DNA of 64,000 bases from Euonymus europaeus (taxonomy: Eukaryota > Streptophyta > Magnoliopsida > Celastrales > Celastraceae): the NCBI GenBank assembly GCA_963580455.1, contig OY756967.1, positions 580,501 to 644,500 on the forward strand. The letters are read 5' to 3'. Of this stretch, positions 49,097-60,813 are shown one piece after another (position 1 is the stretch's first letter; every line of letters begins with the position of its first letter). The notes below the pieces were generated by a model. It was given only the letters and a program-made list of their open reading frames with translations. It was not told the origin of the DNA and made no database searches. Both the position numbers and the translations under genes were made by a program.

Positions 49097-49346
49097 GCTA
49101 AAAATCACTGAATTCAGAACTCGGAGTCAACGGATATTCATAAAAACGTTTACGTAAAGAAACCACATTTCGCGGCTAACTAGGCGAAACGAGACCTGCT
49201 AGCCACGAGTTCTGAAATCGAACCGTTTACGTAAAGAAACCACATTTCGCAGCTAACTAGGTGAAACGAGACCTACTAGCCACGATTTCAGAAATCGAAA
49301 TCCGAAAACCGAGGATTATAGAGCTCGAAAAGTAGTGTGAAATCAA
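49097..49346 (+). repeat. 250-bp composite unit with a 96-bp deletion
   Basis: At about 49,220 the sequence passes directly from 'tctgaaatcg' (unit position about 123) to 'aaccgtttacg' (position about 48 of the next unit). 'cgtttacg' sites are 77 bp apart here (49147 and 49224) instead of 173, and normal spacing resumes at 49397. This is the only large indel in the window. 'gaa' is shared at both sides of the junction, so a short microhomology may have guided the deletion. Confidence 0.92.
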
Positions 49347-50384
49347 GCTAAAAATCACCGAATTCAGAACTTGGAGTCAACGGATATTCATAAAACCGTT
49401 TACGTAAAGAAACCACATTTCGCGGCTAAATAGGTGAAACGAGACCAACTAGCCACGATTTCTGAAATCAAAATCCGAAACGCTAGGATGGTAGAGCTCG
49501 AAAAGTAGTGTGAAATCAAGCTAAAAATCACCGAATTCAGAACTCGGAGTCAACGGATATTCAGAAAACCGTTTACGTAAAGAAACCACATTTCGCGGCT
49601 AACTAGGTTAAACAAGACCTACTAGCCACGAGTTCTGAAATCGAAATCCGAAAACGCTGGATTGTAGAGCTCGAAAAGTAGTGTGAAATCAAGCTAAAAA
49701 TCACCGAATTCAGAACTCGGATTCAACGGATATTCATAAAACCGTTTACGTAAAGAAACCACATTTCGCGGCTAACTAGGTGAAATGAGACCTACTAGCC
49801 ATGAGTTCTGAAATCAAAATCCGAAAACGCTGGATTGTAGAGATCGAAAAGTAGTGTGAAATCAAGCTAAAAATCACCGAATTCAGAACTCGGAGTCAAC
49901 GGATATTCATAAAACCGTTTACGTAAAGAAACCACATTTCGCGGCTAACTAGGTGAAACGAGACCTACTAGCCATGAGTTCTGAAATCAAAATCCGAAAT
50001 GCTAGGATTGTAGAGCTCGAAAAGTAGTGTGTAATCAAGCTAAAAATCACCGAATTCAGAACTCGGAGTCAACGGATATTCATAAAACCGTTTACGTAAA
50101 GAAACCACATTTCGCGGCTAAATAGGTGAATCGAGACCTACTAGCCACGAGTTCTGAAATCAAATTCCGAAATGCCAGGATTGTAGAGCTCGAAAAGTAG
50201 TGTGAAATCAAGCTAAAAATCAACGAATTCAAAACTCGGAGTCAAAGGATATTCATAAAAACGTTTACGTAAAGAAACCACATTTCGTGGCAAACTAGGT
50301 GAAACAAGACCTACTAGCCCCGAGTTCTGAAATCAAAATCCGAAACACCAGGATTGTAGAGCTCGAAAAGTAGTGTGAAATCAA

Positions 50385-51422
50385 GCTAAAAATAACCGAA
50401 TTCAGAACTCGGAGTCAACGGATATTCATAAAACCGTTTACGTAAAGAAACCACATTTCGCGGCTAAATAGGTGAAACGAGACCTGCTAGCCACGAGTTC
50501 TGAAATCAAAATCCGAAACGCCAGGATTGTAGAGCTCGAAAAGTAGTGTGAAATCAAGCTAAAAATCACCGAATTCAAAACTCGGAGTCAACAGATATTC
50601 ATAAAACTGTTTACGTAAAGAAACCACATTTCGCGGTTAAATAGGTGAAACGAGACCAACTATCCACGAGTTCTAAAATCAAAATCCGAAACGCGAGGAT
50701 TGTAGAGCTCGAAAAGTAGTGTGAAATCAAGCTAAAAATCACCGAATTCAGAACTCGTAGTCAAAGGATATTCATAAAATCGTTTACGTAAAGAAACCAC
50801 ATTTTGCGGCTAACTAGGTGAAACGAGACCTACTAGCCACGAGTTCTGAAATCAAAATCCGAAACGCCAGGATTGTAGAGCTCGAAAAGTAGTTTGAAAT
50901 CAAGCTAAAAATCACCGAATTCAGAACTCGGAGTCAACGGATATTCATAAAACCGATTACGTAAAGAAACCACATTTCGCGGCTAAATAGGTGAAACGAG
51001 ACCTGCTAGCCACGAGTTCTGAAATCAAAATCCGAAACGCCAGGATTGTAGAGCTCGAAAAGTAGTGTGAAATCAAGCTAAAAATCACCGAATTCAAAAC
51101 TCGGAGTCAACGGATATTCATAAAACTGTTTACGTAAAGAAACCACATTTCGCGGTTAAATAGGTGAAACGAGACCAACTATCCACGAGTTCTAAAATCA
51201 AAATCCGAAACGCGAGGATTGTAGAGCTCGAAAAGTAGTGTGAAATCAAGCTAAAAATCACCGAATTCAGAACTCGTAGTCAAAGGATATTCATAAAATC
51301 GTTTACGTAAAGAAACCACATTTTGCGGCTAACTAGGTGAAACGAGACCTACTAGCCACGAGTTCTGAAATCAAAATCCGAAACGCCAGGATTGTAGAGC
51401 TCGAAAAGTAGTGTGAAATCAA
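50385..51422 (+). repeat. 3-monomer tandem duplication (519 bp x 2)
   Basis: Units at 50385, 50558 and 50731 are repeated at 50904, 51077 and 51250. Marks are 'cgcggttaaatagg' with 'gttctaaaatc' (copies 519 bp apart) and 'ctcgtagtc' with 'attttgcgg'. The first copy has 'caacagatattc' where the second has 'caacggatattc', and 'gtagtttgaaatc' occurs only at the boundary. Confidence 0.85.
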
Positions 51423-52453
51423 GCTAAAAATCACCGAATTCAGAACTCGGAGTCAACGGATATTCATAAAACCGTTTACGTAAAGAAACCACATTTCGCG
51501 GCTAACTAGGTGAAACAAGACCTACTAGCCACGAGTTCTGAAATCAAAATCCGAAACGCCAGGATTGTTGAGCTCGAAAAGTAGTGTGAAATCAAGCTAA
51601 AAATCATCGAATTCAGAACTCGGAGTCAACGGATATTCATAAAACCGTTTACGTAAAGAAACCACTTTTCGCGGCTAAATAGGTGAAACGAGACCAACTA
51701 GCCACGAGTTTTGAAATCAAAATCCGAAACGCTAGGATGGTAGAGCTCGAAAAGTAGTGTGAAATCAAGCTAAAAATCACCGAATTCAGAACTCGGAGTC
51801 AACGGATATTCATAAAACCGTTTACGTAAAGAAACCACATTTCGCGGCTAACTAGGTGAAACAAGACCTACTAGCCACGAGTTCTGAAATCAAAATCCGA
51901 AACGCCAGGATTGTAGAGCTCGAAAAGTAGTGTGAAATCAAGCTAAAAATCACAGAATTCAAAACTCGGAGTCAACGGATATTCATAAAACCGTTTACGT
52001 AAAGAAACCACATTTCGCGGCTAAATAGGTGAAACGAGACCAACTATGCACGAGTTCTGGAATCAAAATCTGAAACGCGAGGATTGTAGAGCTCGAAAAG
52101 TAGTGTGAAATCAAGCTAAAAATCACCGAATTCAGAACTCGTAGTCAAAGGATATTCATAAAATCGTTTACGTAAAGAAACCACATTTCGCGGCTAACTA
52201 GGTGAAACTAGACCTACTAGCCACGAGTTATGAAATCAAAATCCGAAACGCCAGGATTTTAGAGCTCGAAAAGTAGTGTGAAATCAAATCACCGAATTCA
52301 GAACTCGGAGTCAACGGATATTCATAAAACCGTTTACGTAAAGAAACCACATTTCGCGGCTAACTAGGTGAAACGAGACCTGCTAGCCACGAGTTCTGAA
52401 ATCGAAATCCGAAAACCCAGGATTGTAGAGCTCGAATAGTAGTGTGAAATCAA

Positions 52454-53837
52454 GCTAAAAATCACTGAATTCAGAACTCGGAGTCAACGAATATTCATAA
52501 AACCGTTTACGTAAAGAAACCACATTTCGCGGCTAACTAGGTGAAACGAGACCAACTAGCCACGAGTTCTGAAATCAAACTCCGAAAACGCTGGATTGTA
52601 GAGCTTGAAAAGTAGTGTGAAATCAAGCTAAAAATCACCGAATTCAGAACTCGGAGTCAACGGATATTCATAAAACCGTTTACGTAAAGAAACCACATTT
52701 CGCGGCTAACTAGGTGAAACGAGACCTACTAAGCATGATTTCTGAAATCAAAATCCGAAACGCTAGGATTGTAGAGCTCAAAAAGTAGTGTGTAATCAAG
52801 CTAAAAATCACCGAATTCAGAACTCGGAGTCAACGGATATTCATAAAACCGTTTACGTAAAGAAACCACATTTCGCGGCTAAATAGGTGAATCGAGACCT
52901 ACTAGCCACGAGTTCTGAAATCAAATTCCGAAATGCCAGGATTGTAGAGCTCGAAAAGTAGTGTGAAATCAAGCTAAAAATCAACGAATTCAGAACTCGG
53001 AGTCAAAGGATATTCATAAAAACGTTTACGTAAAGAAACCACATTTCTTGGCAAACTAGGTGAAATGAGACCTACTAGCCCCGAGTTCTGAAATCAAAAT
53101 CCGAAATACCAGGATTGTAGAGCTCGAAAAGTAGTGTGAAATCAAGCTAAAAATAACCGAATTCAGAACTCGGAGTCAACGGATATTCATAAAACCGTTT
53201 ACGTAAAGAAACCACATTTCGCGGCTAAATAGGTGAAACGAGACCTGCTAGCCACGAGTTCTGAAATCGAAATCCGAAAACCCAGGATTGTAGAGCTCGA
53301 ATAGTAGTGTGAAATCAAGCTAAAAATCACTGAATTCAGAACTCGGAGTCAACGAATATTCATAAAACCGTTTACGTAAAGAAACCACATTTCGCGGCTA
53401 ACTAGGTGAAACGAGACCAACTAGCCACGAGTTCTGAAATCAAAATCCGAAAACCTTGGATTGTAGAGCTCGAAAAGTAGTGTGAAATCAAGCTAAAAAT
53501 CACCGAATTCAGAACACGGAGTCAACGGATATTCATAAAACCGTTTACATAAAGAAACCACATTTCGCGGCTAACTAGGTGAAACGAGACCTACTAGCCA
53601 CGAGTTCTGAAATCAAAATCCGAAACGCTAGGATTGTAGAGCTCGAAAAGTAGTGTGTAATCAAGCTAAAAATCACCGAATTCAGAACTCGGAGTCAACG
53701 GATATTCGTAAAACCGTTTACGTAAAGAAACCACATTTCGCGGCTAAATAGGTGAATCGAGACCTACTAGCCACGAGTTCTGAAATCAAAATCCGAAATG
53801 CCAGGATTGTAGAGCTCGAAAGGTAGTGTGAAATCAA
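52454..53837 (+). repeat. Partial 5-monomer (865 bp) repeat
   Basis: 'tcgaatagtag' (about 52,432 and 53,297) followed by 'caacgaatattc' recurs 865 bp apart, and the third unit after it also matches ('gaatcgagacc' with 'atgccagg'). The unit between is more diverged, and the match ends by 53838. Confidence 0.65.
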
Positions 53838-56085
53838 GCTAAAAATCACCGAATTCAGAACTCGGAGTCAACGGATATTCATAAAACCGTTTACGTAAAG
53901 AAACCACATTTCGCGGCTAACTAGGTGAAACAAGACCTACTAGCCACGAGTTCTGAAATCAAAATCCAAAACGCCAGGATTGTTGAGCTCGAAAAGTAGT
54001 GTGAAATCAAGCTAAAAATCACCGAATTCAGAACTCGGAGTCAACGGATATTCATAAAACCGTTTACGTAAAGAAACCAATTTTCGCGGTTAAATAGGTG
54101 AAACGAGACCAACAAGCCACGAGTTCTGAAATCAAAATCCGAAACGCTAGGATTGTAGAGCTCGAAAAGTAGTGTGAAATCAAGCTAAAAATCACCGAAT
54201 TCAGAACTCGGAGTCAACGGATATTCAAAAAACCGTTTACGTAAAGAAACCACATTTCGCGGCTAACTAGGTGAAACAAGACCTACTAGCCACGAGTTCT
54301 GAAATCAAAATCCGAAACGCCAGGATTGTAGAGCTCGAAAAGTAGTGTGAAATCAAGCTAAAAATCACCGAATTCAAAACTCGGAGTCAACGGATATTCA
54401 TAAAACCGTTTACGTAAAGAAACCACATTTCGCGGCTAAATAGGTGAAACGAGACCAACTATGCACGAGTTCTAAAATCAAAATCCGAAACGCGAGGATT
54501 GTAGAGCTCGAAAAGTAGTGTGAAATCAAGCTAAAAATCACCAAATTCAGAACTCGTAGTCAAAGGATATTCATAAAATCGTTTACGTAAAGAAACCACA
54601 TTTTGCGGCTAACTAGGTGAAACGATACCTACTAGCCACGAGTTCTGAAATCAAAATCCGAAACGCCAGGATTGTAGAGCACGAAAAGTAGTGTGAAATC
54701 AAGCTAAAAATCACCGAATTCAGAACTCGGAGTCAACGGATATTCATAAAACCGTTTACGTAAAGAAACCACATTTCGCGGCTAACTAGGTGAAACAATA
54801 CCTACTAGCCACGAGTTCTGAAATCAAAATCCGAAACGCCAGGATTGTTGAGCTCGAAAAGTAGTGTGAAATCAAGCTAAAAATCACCGAATTCAGAACT
54901 CGGAGTCAACGGATATTCATAAAACCGTTTACGTAAAGAAACACTTTTCGCGGCTAAATAGGTGAAACGAGACCAACTAGCCACGAGTTTTGAAATCAAA
55001 ATCCGAAACGCTAGGATGGTAGAGCTCGAAAAGTATTGTGAAATCAAGCTAAAAATCACCGAATTCAGAACTCGGAGTCGACGGATATTCATAAAACCGT
55101 TTACGTAAAGAAACCACATTTCGCGGCTAACTAGGTGAAACAAGACCTACTAGCCACGAGTTCTGAAATCAAAATCCGAAACGCCAGGATTTTAGAGCTC
55201 GAAAAGTAGTGTGAAATCAAGCTAAAAATCACATAATTCAAAACTCTGAGTCAACGGATATTCATAAAACCGTTTACGTAAAGAAACCACATTTCGCGGC
55301 TAAATAGGTGAAACGAGACCAACTATGCACGAGTTCTGGAATCAAAATCTGAAACGCGAGGATTGTAGAGCTCGAAAAGTAGTGTGAAATCAAGCTAAAA
55401 ATCACCGAATTCAGAACTCGTAGTCAAAGGATATTCATAAAATCGTTTACGTAAAGAAACCACATTTCCCGGCTAACTAGGTGAAACGAGACCTGCTAGC
55501 CACGAGTTCTGAAATCGAAATCCGAAAACCCAGGATTGTAGAGCTCGAAAAGTAGTGTGAAATCAAGCTAAAAATCACCGAATTCAGAACTCGGAGTCAA
55601 CGGATATTCATAAAACCGTTTACGTAAAGAAACCACATTTCGCGGCTAACTAGGTGAAACGAGACCAACTAGCCACGAGTTCTGAAATCAAAATCCGAAA
55701 ATGCTGGATTGTAGAGCTCGAAAAGTAGTGTGAAATCAAGCTAAAAATCACCGAATTCAGAACTCGGAGTCAACGGATATTCATAAAACCGTTTACGTAA
55801 AGAAACCACATTTCGCGGCTAACTAGGTGAAACGAGACCTACTAGCCATGAGTTCTGAAATCAAAATCCGAAACGCTAGGATTGTAGAGCTCGAAAAGTA
55901 GTGTGTAATCAAGCTAAAAATCACCGAATTCAGAACTCGGAGTCAACGGATATTCATAAAACCGTTTACGTAAAGAAACCACATTTCGCGGCTAAGTAGG
56001 TGAATCGAGACCTACTAGCCACGAGTTCTGAAATCAAAATCCGAAATGCCAGGATTGTAGAGCTCGAAAAGTAGTGTGAAATCAA

Positions 56086-56777
56086 GCTAAAAATCAACGA
56101 ATTCAGAACTCGGAGTCAAAGGATATTCATAAAAACGTTTACGTAAAGAAACCACATTTCGCGGCTAAATAGGTGAATCGAGACCTACTAGCCACGAGTA
56201 CTGAAATCAAAATCCAAAACTCTAGGATTGTAGAGCTCGAAAAGTAGTGTAAAATCAAGCTAAAAATCACCGAATTCAGAACTCGGAGTCAACGGATATT
56301 CATAAAACCGTCTACGTAAAGAAACCACATTTCGCGGCTAACTAAGTGAAACAAGACCTACTAGCCACGAGTTCTGAAATCAAAATCCGAAACGCCAGGA
56401 TTGTAGAGCTCAAAAAGTACTGTGAAATCAAGCTAAAAAACACCGAATTCAAAACTCGGAGTCAACGGATATTCATAAAACCGTTTACGTAAAGAAACCA
56501 CATTTCGCGGCTAACTAGGTGAAACAAGATCTACTAGCCACGAGTTCTGAAATCAAAATCCGAAATGCCACGATTGTAGAGCTCGAATAGTAGTGTGAAA
56601 TCAAGCTAAAAATCACCGAATTCAAAACTCGGAGTCAACGGATATTCATAAAACCGTTTACGTAAAGAAACCACATTTCGCGGCTAACTAGGTGAAACGA
56701 GACCAACTAGCCACGAGTTCTGAAATCAAAATCCGAAGCACCAGGATTTTAGAGCTCGAAAAGTAGTGTTAAATGAT
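56086..56777 (+). repeat. Distant copy of the 25.6-26.3 kb block
   Basis: 'gtctacg' at 56310 matches 25826. The units carry the same rare 'gagtactg', 'ctaactaagtg', 'ctcaaaaagtactg' and aberrant junction variants. The third unit here has 'caagatctac' and 'gccacgattg' and is not the counterpart of the 25948 unit, so one unit was exchanged or converted. Confidence 0.72.
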
Positions 56778-57021
56778 GCTAAAAATCACCGAATTCAAAA
56801 CTCGGAGTCAACGGATATTCATAAAACCGTTTACGTAAAGAAACCACTTTTCGCGGCTAAATAGGTGAAACGAGACCAACTAGCCACGAGTTCTGAAATC
56901 AAAATCCGAAATTCTAGGATGGTAGAGCTCGAAAAGTAGTGTGAAATCAAGCTAAAAATCACCGAATTCAGAACTCGGAGTCAACGGATATTCATAAAAC
57001 CGTTTACGTAAAGAAACCACA

Positions 57022-60000
57022 TTTCGCGGTTAAATAGGTGAAACGAGACCAACTAGCCACGAGTTCTGAAATCAAAATCCGAAACGCTTGGATTGTAGAG
57101 CTCGAAAAGTAGTGTCAAATCAAGCTAAAAATCACCGAATTCAGAACTCGGAGTCAACGGATATTCAAAAAACCGTTTACGTAAAGAAACCACATTTTGC
57201 GGCTAACTAGGTGAAACAAGACCTACTAGCCACGAGTTATGAAATCAAAATCCGAAACGCCAGGATTGTAGAGCTCGAAAAGTAGTGTGAAATCAAGCTA
57301 AAAATCACCGAATTCAGAACTCGGAGTCAACGGATATTCATAAAACCGTTTACGTAAAGAAACCACATTTCGCGGCTAACTAGGTGAAACGAGACCAACT
57401 AGCCACGAGTTCTGTAATCAAAATCCGAAAATGCTGGATTGTAGAGCTCGAAAAGTAGTGTGAAATCAAGCTAAACATCACCGAATTCAGAACTCGGAGT
57501 CAACGGATATTCATAAAACCGTTTACGTAAAGAAACCACATTTCGCGGTTAAATAGGTGAAACGAGACCAACTAGCCACGAGTTCTGAAATCAAAATCCG
57601 AAACGCCAGGATTGTAGAGCTCGAAAAGTAGTGTGAAATCAAGCTAAAAATCACCGAATTCAAAACTCGGAGTCAACGGATATTCATAAAACCGTTTACG
57701 TAAAGAAACCACATTTCGCGGCTAAATAGGTGAAACGAGACCAACTATGCACGAGTTCTGAAATCAAAATCCGAAACGCGAGGATTGTAGAGCTCGAAAA
57801 GTAGTGTGAAATCAAGCTAAAAATCACCGAATTCAGAACTCGGAGTCAACGGATATTCATAAAACCGTTTACGTAAAGAAACCACTTTTCGCGGTTAAAT
57901 AGGTGAAACGAGACCAACTAGCCACGAGTTCTGAAATCAAAATCCGAAACGCTAGGATTGTAGAGCTCGAAAAGTAGTGTGAAATCAAGCTAAAAATCAC
58001 CGAATTCAGAACTCGGAGTCAACGGATATTCAAAAAACCGTTTACGTAAAGAAACCACATTTTGCGGCTAACTAGGTGAAACAAGACCTACTAGCCACGA
58101 GTTCTGAAATCAAAATCCGAAACGCCAGGATTGTAGAGCTCGAAAAGTAGTGTGAAATCAAGCTAAAAATCACCGAATTCAAAACTCGGAGTCAACGGAT
58201 ATTCATAAAACCGTTTACGTAAAGAAACCACATTTCGCGGCTAACTAGGTGACACGAGACCTACTAGCCACGAGTTATGAAATCAAAATCCGAAACGCCA
58301 GGATTGTAGAGCTCGAAAAGTAGTGTGAAATCAAATCACCGAATTCAGAACTCAGAGTCAACGGATATTCATAAAACCGTTTACGTAAAGAAACCACATT
58401 TCGCGGCTAACTAGGTGAAACGAGACCTGCTAGCCACGAGTTCTGAAATCGAAATCCGAAAACCCAGGATTGTAGAGCTCGAAAAGTAGTGTGAAATCAA
58501 GCTAAAAATCACCGAATTCAGAACTCGGAGTCAACGGATATTCATAAAATCGTTTACGTAAAGAAACCACATTTCGCGGCTAACTAGGTGAAACAAGACC
58601 TACTAGCCACGAGTTCTGAAATCAAAATCCGAAACGCCAGGATTGTAGAGCTCGAAAAGTAGTGTGAAATCAAGCTAAAAATCACCGAATTCAAAACTCG
58701 GAGTCAACGGATATTCATAAAACCGTTTACGTAAAGAAACCACATTTCGCGGCTAAATAGGTGAAACGAGACCAACTATGCACGAGTTCTGAAATCAAAA
58801 TCCGAAACGCCAGGATTGTAGAGCTCGAAAAGTAGTGTGAAATCAAGCTAAAAATCACCGAATTCAGAACTCGTAGTCAAAGGATATTCATAAAATCGTT
58901 TACGTAAAGAAACCACATTTCGCGGCTAACTAGGTGACACGAGACCTACTAGCCACGAGTTATGAAATCAAAATCCGAAACTCCAGGATTGTAGAGCTCG
59001 AAAAGGAGTGTGAAATCAAATCACCGAATTCAGAACTCAGAGTCAACGGATATTCATAAAATCATTTACGTAAAGAAACCACATTTCGCGGCTAACTAGG
59101 TGAAACGAGACCTGCTAGCCACGAGTTCTGAAATCGAAATCCGAAAACCCAGGATTGTAGAGCTCGAAAAGTAGTGTGAAATCAAGCTAAAAATCACCGA
59201 ATTCAGAACTCGGAGTCAACGGATATTCATAAAACCGTTTACGTAAAGAAACCACATTTCGCGGCTAACTAGGTGAAACGAGACCAACTAGCCACGAGTT
59301 CTGTAATCAAAATCCGAAAATGCTGGATTGTAGAGCTCGAAAAGTAGTGTGAAGTCAAGCTAAAAATCACCAAATTCAGAACTCGGAGTCAACGGATATT
59401 CATAAAACCGTTTACGTAAAGAAACCACATTTCGCGGCTAACTAGGTGAAACGAGACCTACTAGTCATGAGTTCTGAAATCAAAATCCGAAACGCTAGGA
59501 TTTTAGAGCTCGAAAAGTAGTGTGTAATCAAGCTAAAAATCACCGAATTCAGAACTCGGAGTCAACGGATATTCATAAAACCGTTTACGTAAAGAAACCA
59601 CATTTCGCGGCTAACTAGGTGAAACGAGACCTACTAGCCATGAGTTCTGAAATCAAAATCCGAAACTCTAGGATTGTAGAGCTCGAAAAGTAGTGTGTAA
59701 TCAAGCTAAAAATCACCGAATTCAGAACTCGGAGTCAACGGATATTCATAAAACCGTTTACGTAAAGAAACCACATTTCGCGGCTAAGTAGGTGAATCGA
59801 GACCTACTAGCCACGAGTTCTGAAATCAAAATCCGAAATGCCAGGATTGTAGAGCTCGAAAAGTAGTGTGAAATCAAGCTAAAAATCAACGAATTCAGAA
59901 CTCGGAGTCAAAGGATATTCATAAAAACGTTTACGTAAAGAAACCACATTCCGTGGCTAACTAGGTGAAACGAGACCTACTAGCCCCGAGTTCTGAAATC

Positions 60001-60050
60001 AAAATCCGAAACACCAGGATTGTAGAGCTCGAAAAGTAGTGTGAAATCAA
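57022..60050 (+). repeat. 3.0-kb segment, first copy of a 3,792-bp-offset duplication
   Basis: This segment recurs at 60814-63842. The offset equals 22 units minus two 7-bp deletions, and both deletions are inside it. Shared rare marks: 'agtgtcaaat' (57111 and 60903), 'aaaaggagtg' (59001 and 62793), 'ccgtggc' (59951 and 63743), 'gtgacacgag', 'gttctgtaatc', and 'gtgaagtcaag' with 'ccaaattc'. Within it a 685-bp four-unit repeat is seen ('gacacgag' at 58251 and 58936). Confidence 0.92.
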
Positions 60051-60813
60051 GCTAAAAATCACCGAATTCAGAACTCGGAGTCAACGGATATTCAAAAAAC
60101 CGTTTACGTAAAGAAACCACATTTCGCGGCTAAATAGGTGAAACAAGACCTACTAGCCACGAGTTTTGAAATCAAAATCCGAAACGCCAGGATTGTAGAG
60201 CTCGAAAAGTAGTGTGAAATCAAGCAAAAAATCACCGAATTCAAAACTCGGAGTCAACAGATATTCATAAAACTGTTTACGTAAAGAAACAACATTTCGC
60301 GGCTAAATAGGTGAAACGAGACCAACTATCCATGAGTTCTGAAATCAAAATCCGAAACGCGAGGATTGTAGAGCTCGAAAAGTAGTGTGAAATCAAGCTA
60401 AAAATCACCGAATTCAGAACTCGTAGTCAAAGGATATTCATAAAATCGTTTACGTAAAGAAACCACATTTCACGGCTAACTAGGTGAAACGAGACCTACT
60501 AGCCACGAGTTCTGAAATCAAAATCCGAAATGCCAGGATTGTAGAGCTCGAAAAGTAGTGTGAAATCAAGCTAAAAATCACCGAATTCAGAACTCGGAGT
60601 CAACGGATATTCATAAAACCGTTTACGTAAAGAAACCACATTTCGCGGCTAACTAGGTGAAACAAGACCTACTAGCCACGAGTTCTGAAATCAAAATCCG
60701 AAACGCCAGGATTGTTGAGCTCGAAAAGTAGTGTGAAATCAAGCTAAAAATCACCGAATTCAGAACTCGGAGTCAACGGATATTCATAAAACCGTTTACG
60801 TAAAGAAACCACT
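60051..60813 (+). repeat. Spacer between the two 3.0-kb copies, related to the 23.9 and 26.3 kb blocks
   Basis: Roughly 4.4 units that are not part of the duplicated segment match. They carry 'gcaaaaaatc', 'cagatattc', 'aaacaacattt', then 'ctcgtagtc' and 'ggattgttg', the same order as at 23872-24563 and 26294-26985. This copy has private changes such as 'actatccatgag' and 'cacggctaac'. Confidence 0.78.

Larger units (their letters stand above)
47887..57021 (+). repeat. Second diverged mixed zone of the satellite
   Basis: Community 2 types predominate again ('aaaactcgg', 'ctcgtagtc', 'gaaacaagacc', 'cataaaaacg', 'gtgtgtaat'), with locally shared runs but no long HOR. Length changes: A4 junction at 48928-48931, the 96-bp deletion near 49,220, the 166-bp unit at 52288, and a 1-bp loss near 54,942. 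No gene, transposon or unique sequence is seen. Confidence 0.85.

Noticed and set aside
54877..55143. Minus-strand open frame of 88 codons with an internally repeated peptide
   Set aside because: The peptide repetition simply mirrors the 173-bp unit read twice, and the frame stays open because of the 1-bp deletion near 54,942. No homologous open frame exists in sister units.
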